Below the pieces are notes generated by a model. It saw nothing but the letters and a program-made list of their open reading frames with translations. It did no database searches and had not been told where the DNA came from. This document shows, in pieces, positions 1-9,300 of a DNA stretch of 41,125 bases (position 1 is the stretch's first letter; the number at the start of each line of letters is the position of its first letter). Source of the stretch: Bacteroidales bacterium (GTDB lineage: Bacteria; Bacteroidota; Bacteroidia; Bacteroidales; JAADJA01). Where the stretch lies: assembly GCA_020438105.1 (NCBI GenBank), contig JAGQVE010000036.1:1-41125 (forward strand), written 5' to 3'. The translations under genes and the position numbers were made by a program.

Positions 1-172
1 CAACCACCAGCAAATAAATGTTGTCAATATTTATGATTTAGCTGGTGAACTGGTTTTGAATGTTGAAAAGGGTAAAAACGAAATTGATATTCGATCCTTA
101 AAACCTGGGATGTACCTTTTAGAAGTAATTCAAACAAACCATGCATACCGTTCAAAACTGATCATTCAATAA
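1..172 (+). CDS. 3' end of a T9SS-sorted secreted protein (upstream paralog of the array)
   Basis: Only the last 56 codons are in the window, read in frame from base 2 and ending at TAA 170-172. The fragment is the second half of a type A T9SS C-terminal sorting domain, with a VVNIYDLAGE strand, a PGMYLLEV strand and a final KLIIQ. It matches the tails of the next two genes very closely: bases 1-60 differ from 3515-3574 at one position. The start of the next gene lies 8 nt downstream, so this is the fourth visible member of the tandem family and probably shares its transcript. By family knowledge the tail targets the protein through the outer membrane by T9SS and is cleaved off there. Nothing can be said about the missing N-terminal part. 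Confidence 0.85.
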   Translation, partial: NHQQINVVNIYDLAGELVLNVEKGKNEIDIRSLKPGMYLLEVIQTNHAYRSKLIIQ

Positions 173-180
173 TTATTGCC

Positions 181-2346
181 GTGAAAAAGCTAACAGTAAT
201 TTTTCTTTCCATTTTTGGCCTTATTTCAAATTTGTATCCCCAGGGCTGTTTGCCCGAAGGCATCACTTTTACTACTCAGGAGCAAATTGACAATTTCCAG
301 GCTGACTATCCCGATTGTAGCTATATTACAGGTTCAGTTGCAATTTTGGGTAACAATGAAATTAACAATATTGATAGTCTTTATTCTATTCAATACATTG
401 ATGGTGACCTAACTATTTCAGTCAATTACGCTTTAGCAGATCTTGCTGGGTTAAGTTCATTACAGGAAGTGGGTGGTAAGTTTGAATTCTGGGGTAATTC
501 CGGCTTAGAGAATTTTTCAGGATTATCATCCCTCAATTATATTGGCGGTGATTTTTGGGTAGAAAACAATGAAGACCTGAAAAATTTTGTTGGCTTAAGC
601 TCCCTGAATACCATTAATGGAAATTTTTCAATATCATTTCAACTTGATTTATTAAACCTTAACGGCCTGGAAAGTCTTGAAACAATAAATGGATTTCTCG
701 CTTTTTATGGTAATCCCAACTTGCAAAACATGAATGGTTTAGGGTCTGTAACGTATATTGGTACAGGTATGTCCTTTTTAGAGGTAATCGGAGTCAGTAA
801 TTTTAATTTTCTGAATGATAATCTCGTTTTGGGTGGAGGAGGAGTTGATGTGGCATATATGCCGGATCTAATAACGCTTGAGGGTCTGGAAGTACTTACT
901 CAACTGGAAGGTAATTTTTACCTGCAAGGAAATGATTTACTGCAAAATGTTTCTGGTCTGCAAAACTTGAATGAAATAGGGGGTTATTTATCCATCGGTG
1001 CAAATCCAACGCTGACGGATTTAGATTCAATTTATAATCTGAATAAAATTGGCGATGAATTGTCTATCTTTTACAATGATAACCTGGAAAATATTTTTGG
1101 ATTACAAAACCTTGATTCTATTGGAAACAATCTTGAAATCAAATTTAATCCTTTGTTGTCCGATTGCGATATTGCAGCTATTTGTGACTATATTTCACTG
1201 CCGAATGCTATTGTAGATATCATAAACAACGCCCCCGGCTGCAACTCCCCCGAAGAAGTTGAAGAAGCCTGCATGAGCTGCCTGCAAAACGGCATCACCT
1301 TCACCACCCAGGGGCAAATTGATAATTTCCATACCAACTATCCCGGATGCAATACCATTGAGGGCGACGTTGAGATATCAGGCAACTTCGATATCACAAA
1401 CCTGGATGGTTTGCTGGGCCTTGAAAAAATTGAAGGTCAATTGCTGGTTGATCACAATTATGAGCTACACAACTTCATTGGGCTTGATTCCCTGAAAGAG
1501 GTACAGTGGATGATCACCATTGCCAATAACATCCATTTGGTGGATTTTGCCGGTCTGGAATCACTTGCAACCATAGGAGATAATTTGATGATCACTGAAA
1601 ATGACGACCTTATAAATTTGGCAGGTTTGGAAAGCCTCACTGTAATTCCGGGTTCACTTGGAATTGGCGAAAATCCCAGCCTTCTAAATTTAAATGGCCT
1701 CGAAAACCTGGAGAGTGTTGGCTCACTTTTATTTATTGACCACAACGAAGATCTGCTTAGCCTGGATGGTTTGCTCAATCTTTCAAGCATCGGTGAGGAC
1801 CTGATCATCGAAACAAACCATTCACTGGTTGACATCACAGCACTTGCATCCCTGAACACCATCGGGGATTACCTTTATATCAATGAGAATATTTCATTGC
1901 AAAATCTTTTCGGACTGGATAGTTTACAACCCAATTCCATCAATGATCTCACCATCACCGGAAACAGCGTCTTATCCGATTGCGATGTGCTGAGCATTTG
2001 CCAGTACCTGGCTGCACCGGGTGGTACGGTCGATATTCAAAGCAATGCCCCTGGCTGCAACTCCCAGGAAGAAGTTGAAGCCGCCTGCCTTACTGGTTTA
2101 TCAGAATTAGAAGCAGCAATTCCAATCACCATTTTCCCAAATCCGGCCAACGAAACCATTTCCATCACCGCGAACAACCACCAGCAAATAATTGTTGTCA
2201 ATATATATGACTTAGCTGGTGAAGTGGTTTTAGCTGCGAAACAAGGTGAAACCGACGTTGACATTCGATCCTTAAATCCGGGGATGTACCTTGTAGAAGT
2301 TCTTCAAAAAAACCATAAATACCGCTCAAAACTGATCATTCCATAG
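181..2346 (+). CDS. Secreted leucine-rich (receptor L-domain-like) repeat protein, double module, T9SS type A sorting domain
   Basis: A 721-residue exported protein with a GTG start (GTGAAAAAG), chosen because it opens directly into a signal peptide (residues 1-21, ending YPQ) and because the paralogs begin the same way. The mature protein holds two copies of one module, about residues 22-365 and 366-640. Each starts with a CLxxGITFTTQ segment and a YPxC motif, continues with ~23-residue repeats of the type GLxSLxxIxGDLxIxxNxxL, and closes with SDCDxxxIC and APGCNSxEEVExAC. The paired cysteines look like caps on a solenoid. Residues ~645-721 are a T9SS sorting domain (FPNPANE, VVNIYDLAGE, PGMYLVEV). 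The repeats resemble receptor L domains and bacterial leucine-rich repeats, so a surface adhesin or binding role is inferred, with no known ligand. The second module is visibly richer in G+C than the first, which suggests a fusion by recombination. Confidence 0.85.
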   Translation: MKKLTVIFLSIFGLISNLYPQGCLPEGITFTTQEQIDNFQADYPDCSYITGSVAILGNNEINNIDSLYSIQYIDGDLTISVNYALADLAGLSSLQEVGGKFEFWGNSGLENFSGLSSLNYIGGDFWVENNEDLKNFVGLSSLNTINGNFSISFQLDLLNLNGLESLETINGFLAFYGNPNLQNMNGLGSVTYIGTGMSFLEVIGVSNFNFLNDNLVLGGGGVDVAYMPDLITLEGLEVLTQLEGNFYLQGNDLLQNVSGLQNLNEIGGYLSIGANPTLTDLDSIYNLNKIGDELSIFYNDNLENIFGLQNLDSIGNNLEIKFNPLLSDCDIAAICDYISLPNAIVDIINNAPGCNSPEEVEEACMSCLQNGITFTTQGQIDNFHTNYPGCNTIEGDVEISGNFDITNLDGLLGLEKIEGQLLVDHNYELHNFIGLDSLKEVQWMITIANNIHLVDFAGLESLATIGDNLMITENDDLINLAGLESLTVIPGSLGIGENPSLLNLNGLENLESVGSLLFIDHNEDLLSLDGLLNLSSIGEDLIIETNHSLVDITALASLNTIGDYLYINENISLQNLFGLDSLQPNSINDLTITGNSVLSDCDVLSICQYLAAPGGTVDIQSNAPGCNSQEEVEAACLTGLSELEAAIPITIFPNPANETISITANNHQQIIVVNIYDLAGEVVLAAKQGETDVDIRSLNPGMYLVEVLQKNHKYRSKLIIP

Positions 2347-2354
2347 GATTTGTC

Positions 2355-3686
2355 ATGAAAAATTTACCCATTACAATAATACTCTTGATTGGAATACAAT
2401 TCAATTTGTTTTCACAGGACTGCCTCCCCTGGGGGGTGCAATTTTTTACCCAACAAGAAATAGATGATTTTCAGGTGAATAATCCGGGATGTACCGAGAT
2501 TGGTGGGTTGGTTACTGTTTTTGGCCCAACTATTACCAACCTCGACGGGCTGAGTACAGTTACTTCCATGAAAGGTGGAATTTCTATTTTCGATTGTCCT
2601 GATCTCGTTTCAATTGAAGGCCTTTCTAATGTAAGTAACCTGGGACCGGTTGGTAACGTTTTTCTCTCTGGTCTGCCTAACCTTGAAAGTCTTGCGGGAC
2701 TTGAAGGACTGGATACCATTAACGGAAGTTTAATTATTGGAGGTGGCAGTTATGGGGGGATCATTCAACTGGAAAATTTGGCCGGCCTTAACAATCTTAA
2801 AGCCGTTGGAGGTTATGTTGAAGTTTCTAATTGCAGCGCATTGACAAGCCTGTGGGGTTTACACCAATTGTCAAGTATCGGTGGTCGTTTTAATATCTTT
2901 AACAATAATTTGCTTCCCAACCTTTCCGGGCTGGAGTCGTTAACATCGGTCGGTTTGAATCCGGCTGGAACAGGTGATGATCTGAACATTGGCAACCTGG
3001 GATTTGGTGGGAATGATTCCCTGCAAAATCTTATTGGGCTAAATAACCTGCAAACAATTGGGGGTGATTTAAACATCAATCTTAACTGGAACCTCCAAAC
3101 TTTATTTGGATTGCAAAACTTGAGTTCCATAGGTGGTAATCTCCATTTATTTTACAACGATCAAATTACAAACCTGCAAGGATTGGAGTCAATTGAATCC
3201 ATTGGAGGTAATATTGAAATTGCCAGTTGTCTGAACCTGGAAACGCTTCAAGGTATTGAAAACATTGAAGGCAACTCAATTGAAGGGATCGATATTTCAA
3301 TGAATCCGCTTTTAAGTGAATGCGATATTCAGAGCATCTGTAGCTTTTTAATTTCCCCGACAGGTATCGTTACCTTCGAAAGCAATGCCCCCGGCTGCAA
3401 CTCCCAGGAAGAAGTTGAAGCCGCCTGCCTTACTGGGTTTTCAGAGTTAGAAGCAGTAAGTTCGGTCACCATTTTCCCCAACCCGGCCGACGAAACCATT
3501 TTCATCACCGCGAACAACCACCAGCAAATAAATGTTGTCAATATTTATGACTTAGCTGGTGAACTGGTTTTGAAAGCAAAAGGAGATTTAATGAATATCA
3601 AGGTTAACACGCTCAATCCGGGCATGTATCTCGTGGAAATCGTTCTTGAAAATCAAAGCTACCGGCAAAAGCTGATTATTCAGTAA
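2355..3686 (+). CDS. Secreted leucine-rich (receptor L-domain-like) repeat protein, T9SS type A sorting domain
   Basis: A 443-residue paralog of the preceding gene, starting 8 nt after its stop and so probably cotranscribed. A signal peptide (about residues 1-21, ending FSQ) precedes one module: DCLPWG and a NPGC motif, a run of repeats of the type GLxxLxxIGGxLxI, then the cysteine-bearing cap (SECDIQSIC, APGCNSQEEVEAAC). The last ~75 residues are a T9SS sorting domain (FPNPADE, VVNIYDLAGE, PGMYLVEI, KLIIQ). The DNA from the C-terminal cap through the sorting domain is nearly the same as in the upstream gene, while the repeat regions have diverged. Surface display by T9SS is expected from the tail. 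The role of the repeats, adhesion or ligand binding, is inferred only. Confidence 0.85.
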   Translation: MKNLPITIILLIGIQFNLFSQDCLPWGVQFFTQQEIDDFQVNNPGCTEIGGLVTVFGPTITNLDGLSTVTSMKGGISIFDCPDLVSIEGLSNVSNLGPVGNVFLSGLPNLESLAGLEGLDTINGSLIIGGGSYGGIIQLENLAGLNNLKAVGGYVEVSNCSALTSLWGLHQLSSIGGRFNIFNNNLLPNLSGLESLTSVGLNPAGTGDDLNIGNLGFGGNDSLQNLIGLNNLQTIGGDLNINLNWNLQTLFGLQNLSSIGGNLHLFYNDQITNLQGLESIESIGGNIEIASCLNLETLQGIENIEGNSIEGIDISMNPLLSECDIQSICSFLISPTGIVTFESNAPGCNSQEEVEAACLTGFSELEAVSSVTIFPNPADETIFITANNHQQINVVNIYDLAGELVLKAKGDLMNIKVNTLNPGMYLVEIVLENQSYRQKLIIQ

Positions 3687-3695
3687 ATTTATACC

Positions 3696-5114
3696 GTGAA
3701 AAACATATTGATTTTAGTAATGTTCCTTTGGGGAATTTCTCCACTGTTGTTCGGGCAGGGCTGTCTTCCTGAAGGGATTACCTTTTCCACTCAAGCTCAA
3801 ATCGATAATTTTCAATCCGATTATCCCGGCTGCTTCGAAATTGAAGGCGATGTTACCATTACCGGCAATGATATTACCGACCTCAATGGGTTAAGCGTCC
3901 TTACTGCCATCAATGGCGCTTTTATCATTGATGAGAACCCGGAACTGGAGGATCTTAATGGATTGGGAAACCTAACTACCCTGGGATCCAATCTTTTTCT
4001 ATTTAAAAACAATGCATTGATCAGCCTTTCGGGCTTACAAAACATTAATACTGTTTCAGGTGATATCGATATCAGCGATAACGACAATTTAAAAAGCCTC
4101 GAAGGTTTTAATAACCTTCAAAGTGTGCAGGGTAGTTTCCTGATTTTTCAAAACGACAGCCTGTCGGATATTTCAGCCCTGGGTAATCTGACTTCTGTTG
4201 GTACTCATTTGGGCTTAAATTCCAATCCTGCTGTTCAAAGTCTCGACGGATTGTCCAACCTCGCAACCATTGGTGGCGGACTGGGATTGTATTATATGCA
4301 GGGGCTTACCAGTTTCTCAGGCCTGGAAAGCCTGCAAACTATCGGCGATTTTTTGGCCATCACCTATAATTTTAATTTGATCACAACCGAAGGCTTTAGC
4401 AGCCTGCAAAGCATCGGTGGCGACCTTGCCATCAATTACAATACCCTGCTCGAAACCATTGATGGTTTTGACAACCTTGTTACAGTAGGTGGCAAATTGC
4501 AGGTATTGGATAATCCAGTTATGGAAAATGTGGATGGACTTTCACAACTACAGTCTCTGGGCGATGAAATACATTTCTGGTCGAACCATGAATTGCAAAA
4601 CGTGGAGGCACTGAGTAAGCTTACTTCCATCAACGGGCAATTGTACTTTCGTGAAAACGGCAGCTTAACCAGTTTGAAGGGTTTAGAGAATATCAATCCT
4701 GAAACGATTAATAAACTGATCATTTTTGCCAATGCCAGCCTTTCCGACTGTGATGTGGCGAGCATTTGTGAATATCTGGCCAACCCAAGCGGCACCATTC
4801 AGATTGGAGGAAATGAAGAAGGTTGCAAAACCGAGGCCCAGGTACTGGCAGCATGTTTAACAGGTGTTGATGTTGAATCTGCTGAAAGCGAGGTTTTATT
4901 TTATCCCAATCCAGCCTCCAATTACATCACTATTTTTAAGAGTGGTTCTGAACCGGGAAAGCGGATCAGAATTTATGACCTTGCCGGGAAAGAAAAAATA
5001 TCACAAGAAATTGATGAAGATTGGTTGGATATTTCACCATTGCAAACGGGGATTTATATCATTGAATTTAGCGTTAATCAACATCTGGTCAGGCAAAAGC
5101 TGATTAAAAAATAG
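3696..5114 (+). CDS. Secreted leucine-rich (receptor L-domain-like) repeat protein, T9SS type A sorting domain
   Basis: The fourth visible array member, 472 residues, with a GTG start 9 nt after the previous stop. Residues 1-21 form a signal peptide ending FGQ. The mature start GCLPEGITFSTQ and the YPGC motif match the first module of the 721-residue paralog. About twelve leucine-rich repeats follow (GLxNLxTIGGxLxLxxN), then the cap SDCDVASIC. Its cap and sorting domain (YPNPASN, IYDLAGKEK, TGIYIIEF, KLIKK) have diverged at DNA level from the other three copies, so it escaped the recent homogenisation or is an older copy. It ends the array, and the next gene is of a different type. A cell-surface binding role is inferred from the fold and the T9SS tail. 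Confidence 0.85.
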   Translation: MKNILILVMFLWGISPLLFGQGCLPEGITFSTQAQIDNFQSDYPGCFEIEGDVTITGNDITDLNGLSVLTAINGAFIIDENPELEDLNGLGNLTTLGSNLFLFKNNALISLSGLQNINTVSGDIDISDNDNLKSLEGFNNLQSVQGSFLIFQNDSLSDISALGNLTSVGTHLGLNSNPAVQSLDGLSNLATIGGGLGLYYMQGLTSFSGLESLQTIGDFLAITYNFNLITTEGFSSLQSIGGDLAINYNTLLETIDGFDNLVTVGGKLQVLDNPVMENVDGLSQLQSLGDEIHFWSNHELQNVEALSKLTSINGQLYFRENGSLTSLKGLENINPETINKLIIFANASLSDCDVASICEYLANPSGTIQIGGNEEGCKTEAQVLAACLTGVDVESAESEVLFYPNPASNYITIFKSGSEPGKRIRIYDLAGKEKISQEIDEDWLDISPLQTGIYIIEFSVNQHLVRQKLIKK

Positions 5115-5141
5115 ATGAATTTTCAGCGTATCGCAACGAAA

Positions 5142-5149
5142 TAATTTTA
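5142..5149 (+). promoter_or_regulatory. Possible -7 box TAATTTTA upstream of the lipoprotein gene
   Basis: TAATTTTA is one base from the Bacteroidota -7 consensus TAnnTTTG and lies 28 nt before the start codon at 5178. There is no clear TTG -33 element, and the DNA is A+T-rich, so chance occurrence is possible. Confidence 0.3.
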
Positions 5150-5177
5150 TTATCCGTCTTTCAATAAACAATCACCC

Positions 5178-6182
5178 ATGAAACAATTCCGATATATTTT
5201 ATCGCTGTTAGTTTTAGTCCTCATTATTTATTCTTGTGTCGATAAGGCGGAAGAGGTAAAAGATTCATTAGAAGGAAGCGCTGAAAAGACCCTCAGCATC
5301 GAACCCGGGTATAAGTTTTACACCAATGAAAACAATGATGCCTATGAGCTCGTCGTCTTCAATCCCGAAATATTAAGTCACATTTACGCCGTAAAATTTG
5401 AGGAAGGCAAAAAATACCACATTTCCATTTCGGGTGAATATTGTGGCCCCATATATTTTGCGCTAAAAAATGAAGCAGGTAATGTTTTGTTTACCGGTGA
5501 ACAAGGCTCAATAAGCTTTGACAGGAAATATATTGTATGGACCTCCAACACCACCGAAACGATGTATATTCAGGTTCAATATGTTGATAATATTAACTTT
5601 CACACCTATGAATATCATCTCACCTTCGAGGAGGTAAACACCGCTATTTTACCCTGGCAGGGCATGGAGATGGAATGCAGCGGCGATTGGTTCGTAACCT
5701 CCGACAACAAACTTGGTGTTGCTTTGCACACTTCATCCTATACCAAATGGGCAAGGGTGAAAAGTCAGGATTTGAATAAATATTACTTTTCTGTGGAGAT
5801 GAGCCTGGCCAGCGGAACCCCGGATATTTATACCGGACTTGCCTTTCTGGGATCAGATGATATCCGGGAAATGAACAATATGCCACAAAGTTGCCGGGAG
5901 CTTAAAATTCTGGGGCCGGCCTCCTGGGAGGTTTGGTACTGGAGTAGCGGAGGTGTGTCGCGCTATTGGGGCACAACAGCTACAAACCTGAATATGGGTC
6001 TGGATGCATGGAACAAACTTGCCATCGACAATACACAAGACACCCTTGAGTTATTCGTCAATGACGAAATGGTCGACCGTTTCAGAAATACACTTTTGCT
6101 GGGAACCGGGCTCTACCTGGTTGCCGATGATCAAAAAGATGACACCCTCTTTTTCAGGAATCCGGAGCTTACAGCAAAATAA
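5178..6182 (+). CDS. Predicted lipoprotein with C-terminal concanavalin-like (LamG/DUF1080-type) domain
   Basis: A 334-residue protein with a hydrophobic N-terminus followed by YSC at residues 18-20. Cys20 is the likely lipidated residue, although the tyrosine at -2 is a loose fit to the lipobox. Residues ~35-150 look like a small beta-sandwich (YELVVFNPE, KYHISISGEYCG, TMYIQVQYVD). Residues ~155-334 resemble a concanavalin-like jelly roll with several W/Y-rich strands (WYWSSGG, LDAWNKLAIDN, LELFVNDEMVDRF) and a terminal FFRNPEL strand. That arrangement is typical of LamG or DUF1080-like carbohydrate-associated domains. No catalytic residue can be assigned. It sits behind the leucine-rich array but has its own 63-nt upstream gap, so its link to the array is uncertain. 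Confidence 0.7.
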   Translation: MKQFRYILSLLVLVLIIYSCVDKAEEVKDSLEGSAEKTLSIEPGYKFYTNENNDAYELVVFNPEILSHIYAVKFEEGKKYHISISGEYCGPIYFALKNEAGNVLFTGEQGSISFDRKYIVWTSNTTETMYIQVQYVDNINFHTYEYHLTFEEVNTAILPWQGMEMECSGDWFVTSDNKLGVALHTSSYTKWARVKSQDLNKYYFSVEMSLASGTPDIYTGLAFLGSDDIREMNNMPQSCRELKILGPASWEVWYWSSGGVSRYWGTTATNLNMGLDAWNKLAIDNTQDTLELFVNDEMVDRFRNTLLLGTGLYLVADDQKDDTLFFRNPELTAK

Positions 6183-6238
6183 TCCATCCTCCAGCTTGAT
6201 CAGTTTATAGCAGTTATTTCCCAAAAATTTTGGTGAAA

Positions 6239-6271
6239 TTGCCGCTGTTTTTCCAAATTCTTCTACCTTTA
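6239..6271 (+). promoter_or_regulatory. Possible promoter: TTG (6239-6241) and TACCTTTA (6264-6271)
   Basis: TTG and TACCTTTA are separated by 22 nt, close to the Bacteroidota -33/-7 arrangement (TTG, about 19-23 nt, TAnnTTTG), with one mismatch in the -7 box. The box ends 41 nt before the start codon at 6313. Confidence 0.35.
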
Positions 6272-6312
6272 GGTCATAAAATTGGGTATTTATAATCAAC
6301 AAACATTAAATC

Positions 6313-9300
6313 ATGAATTTTACATTTTTACAAAACACAGGAAAATCATTTATCAGCTCTGGACTCGCGGTCCTTTTTCTTTTTATATCCCTTGGCAATG
6401 CAATGGGTCAGAAAAAGAAAGGAGATGCTGAAGAGGGGAATGATACCATTAAATCCGGTGATGTGAGCGGATTAAAATGGCGCAGTATCGGACCGGCTTT
6501 TACTTCGGGCCGTATCGCTGATTTTGCCGTTAACCCCAAAAACCATTCAGAGTATTATGTGGCAGCAGCTAGTGGCCATGTTTGGAAAACCGAAAATAAC
6601 GGTACCACTTTCAGTCCCATATTCGATAATCAGGGGGCTTTTTCCATTGGCTGCCTGGCCATGGATCCCAATAACTCAAATGTAATTTGGGTGGGCACCG
6701 GTGAAAACAATCACCAGCGGGCGCTTAGTTACGGTGATGGTGTTTACAAAAGTGTGGACGGTGGAAAATCATTCAAAAACATGGGATTGAAGGAATCGCG
6801 ACAGATTGGGATGATCGCTATCGATCCACATAACTCAGATGTTGTTTACGTAGCAGCCGAAGGCTCAGTGTGGGGCCCCGGTGGCGAACGCGGTTTATAC
6901 AAAACCACCGATGGTGGCGAGAACTGGGAAAAAGTGCTCGATATCAGTGAAAATACTGGTGTTAATAATGTGGTGCTTCATCCCTGTAATCCGGATATTG
7001 TTTTTGCAACTTCGGAACAGCGCCGCCGCCATGTTTATACCAAAATAGGTGGAGGTCCTGAAAGTGCCGTATATAAATCAACCGACGGTGGAAAGAATTT
7101 CCGTAAGATCGAATCAGGACTGCCCGGCGCCGATAAAGGAGGTATGGGTATTGCCATTTCACCGGTTGATCCCAATGTTTGGTATGTGATCATCGAAGCT
7201 GCTGAAGATAAGGGTGGATTTTATCGCAGTACGGATATGGGCGAATCCTGGGATAAAATGAGCGATTACAGTTCAAGTGGTCAGTATTATAATGAGATTT
7301 ATTGCGATCCGAAAGATGCGGACAAAGTTTATTCCATGGAAACCGTTTCACAAGTAACCGAAGATGGTGGTAAAACCTGGAAAAGCGTCGGTAACAATGA
7401 TCGTCATGTGGATGATCATGCCTGTTGGATCGATCCCTCCGATACCCGTCATTTTATGATTGGCGGCGACGGAGGTGTTTATGAAACCTTTGATGCCGGT
7501 GCCAACTGGCTGCATAAAACCAACCTGCCGGTAACGCAATTTTACCGCGTTGCAGTTGACAATACCGAACCTTTTTATTGGGTGTATGGCGGAACGCAGG
7601 ACAACAGCAGTTTTGGAGGCCCTTCACAAAACACACATCGCGATGGTGTAAGCAGTTGCGAATGGGTGACCACCCTCGGTGGCGACGGATTTTTCCAGGC
7701 CATTGAACCCACAAACCCCGACATCGTTTATTCAGCTTATCAATATGGTAACATTTACCGCTATGATAAAAAGAGCGGCGAATCGATCAATATCAAACCA
7801 CAGCCCCGCAAAGATGAAGATACTTATAAGTGGAACTGGAATACCCCTTATATCATTAGCCCGCACTCACCCACCCGGTTGTATATGGCGGCCAATAAGG
7901 TTTTCCGCTCCGACGACCGTGGAAATTCATGGAAAGTGATCAGTGATGATATTACAGCGCAGGTCGATCGCAATACCTGGCCGGTTATGGATCATTACTG
8001 GAGCATTGATGCCGTAGCCAAAGATGTTTCAACCTCATTATTTGGAATGGCTGTATCAATCGAAGAGTCGCGCTTAAAAGATGGATTGCTATATGTGGGC
8101 ACCGACGATGGTGTGATTTCAGTTACAGAAGATGCCGGTGGAAACTGGACTCAAATTAAGAAATTTCCAGGCGTTCCTGAATATACCTATGTAAGTGATA
8201 TTCTTGCTTCGAAGTTTGATGAAAACGTAGTTTTTGCCACATTCAACAATCACAAACGCGACGATTTCAAACCTTATGTCTTAAAAAGTACCGATAAGGG
8301 TAAAACCTGGACTTCCATTGCAAACAACTTACCTGAAAACGGACCGGCGCATTCCATTCAACAGGATCATGTAAATCCTGATCTTTTGTTTGTGGGAACT
8401 GAGTTTGGAATTTATTTCAGTGCCGATGGGGGTATGATTTGGACCAAACTTTCATCCGGTATTCCAACCATCGCCATTATGGACATCGCCATTCAGGAAA
8501 GAGAAAACGACCTGGTACTCGCTTCCTTTGGTCGTGGATTTTATATCATGGATGATTATTCGCCCTTACGTACTGCCGCAGCAGTTGTAAAAGATTCTGT
8601 TCCGCATATGTTCCCCATCAAAGATGCTTTGCTTTATGCACAAACTAGCCGGGGAGGCTATGGAAGTGGTTCAAACGTATTCATTGCCAAAAACCCTGAA
8701 TTTGGAGCAACCTTTACGTATTACATCAAAGATGCCCCCAAAACGCTGAAGCAGATGCGGCATAAAAAGGAGAAGAAACTTTTCAAAGATAAAAAACCGA
8801 TCCCGCAGCCTACACTCGGGGAACTTCGCGCTGAAGAGAATGAAGTAAAACCCCACCTGATCTTTACCATCACCGATGTTGCGGGCAATATCATCGCCAA
8901 GCTTTCAGAGGGCGTGAAGAGCGGCCTCAACCGCACAACATGGGATTTGCGGTATCCGAGCACCCGTCCGGTTAATATCCGGGATGGTAAATATAATCCA
9001 ACCTCTATGGGCGGTTCAGGTTTGCTTGTGATGCCGGGTCAATATTTTGTTTCCATTTCGCAGGTGGTCAGGGGAGAGGTTACCGAACTCATCTCCAAAC
9101 AACCGTTTAATGTTGTACCACTTGAAAACACTACACTGCCGGCTTCCAATCGCGAAGAACTGGTTGCCTTCCAGAATGAAGCAGCCGAGCTGGCCCGTGT
9201 GGTAATGGGTACTGAAGATTTTACTGAAGATCTCCTGGAACAGGTTCGCACTATGAAACAGGCTGCGCAGCGCAGCATGAACTCCACCCCTGAACTGATG

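Noticed and set aside
1..5114. CRISPR-like or phage-borne repeat array
   Set aside because: The periodicity is in the coding sequence of leucine-rich repeats (about 23 codons), with no equal-length spacers or direct repeats typical of CRISPR and no phage genes.
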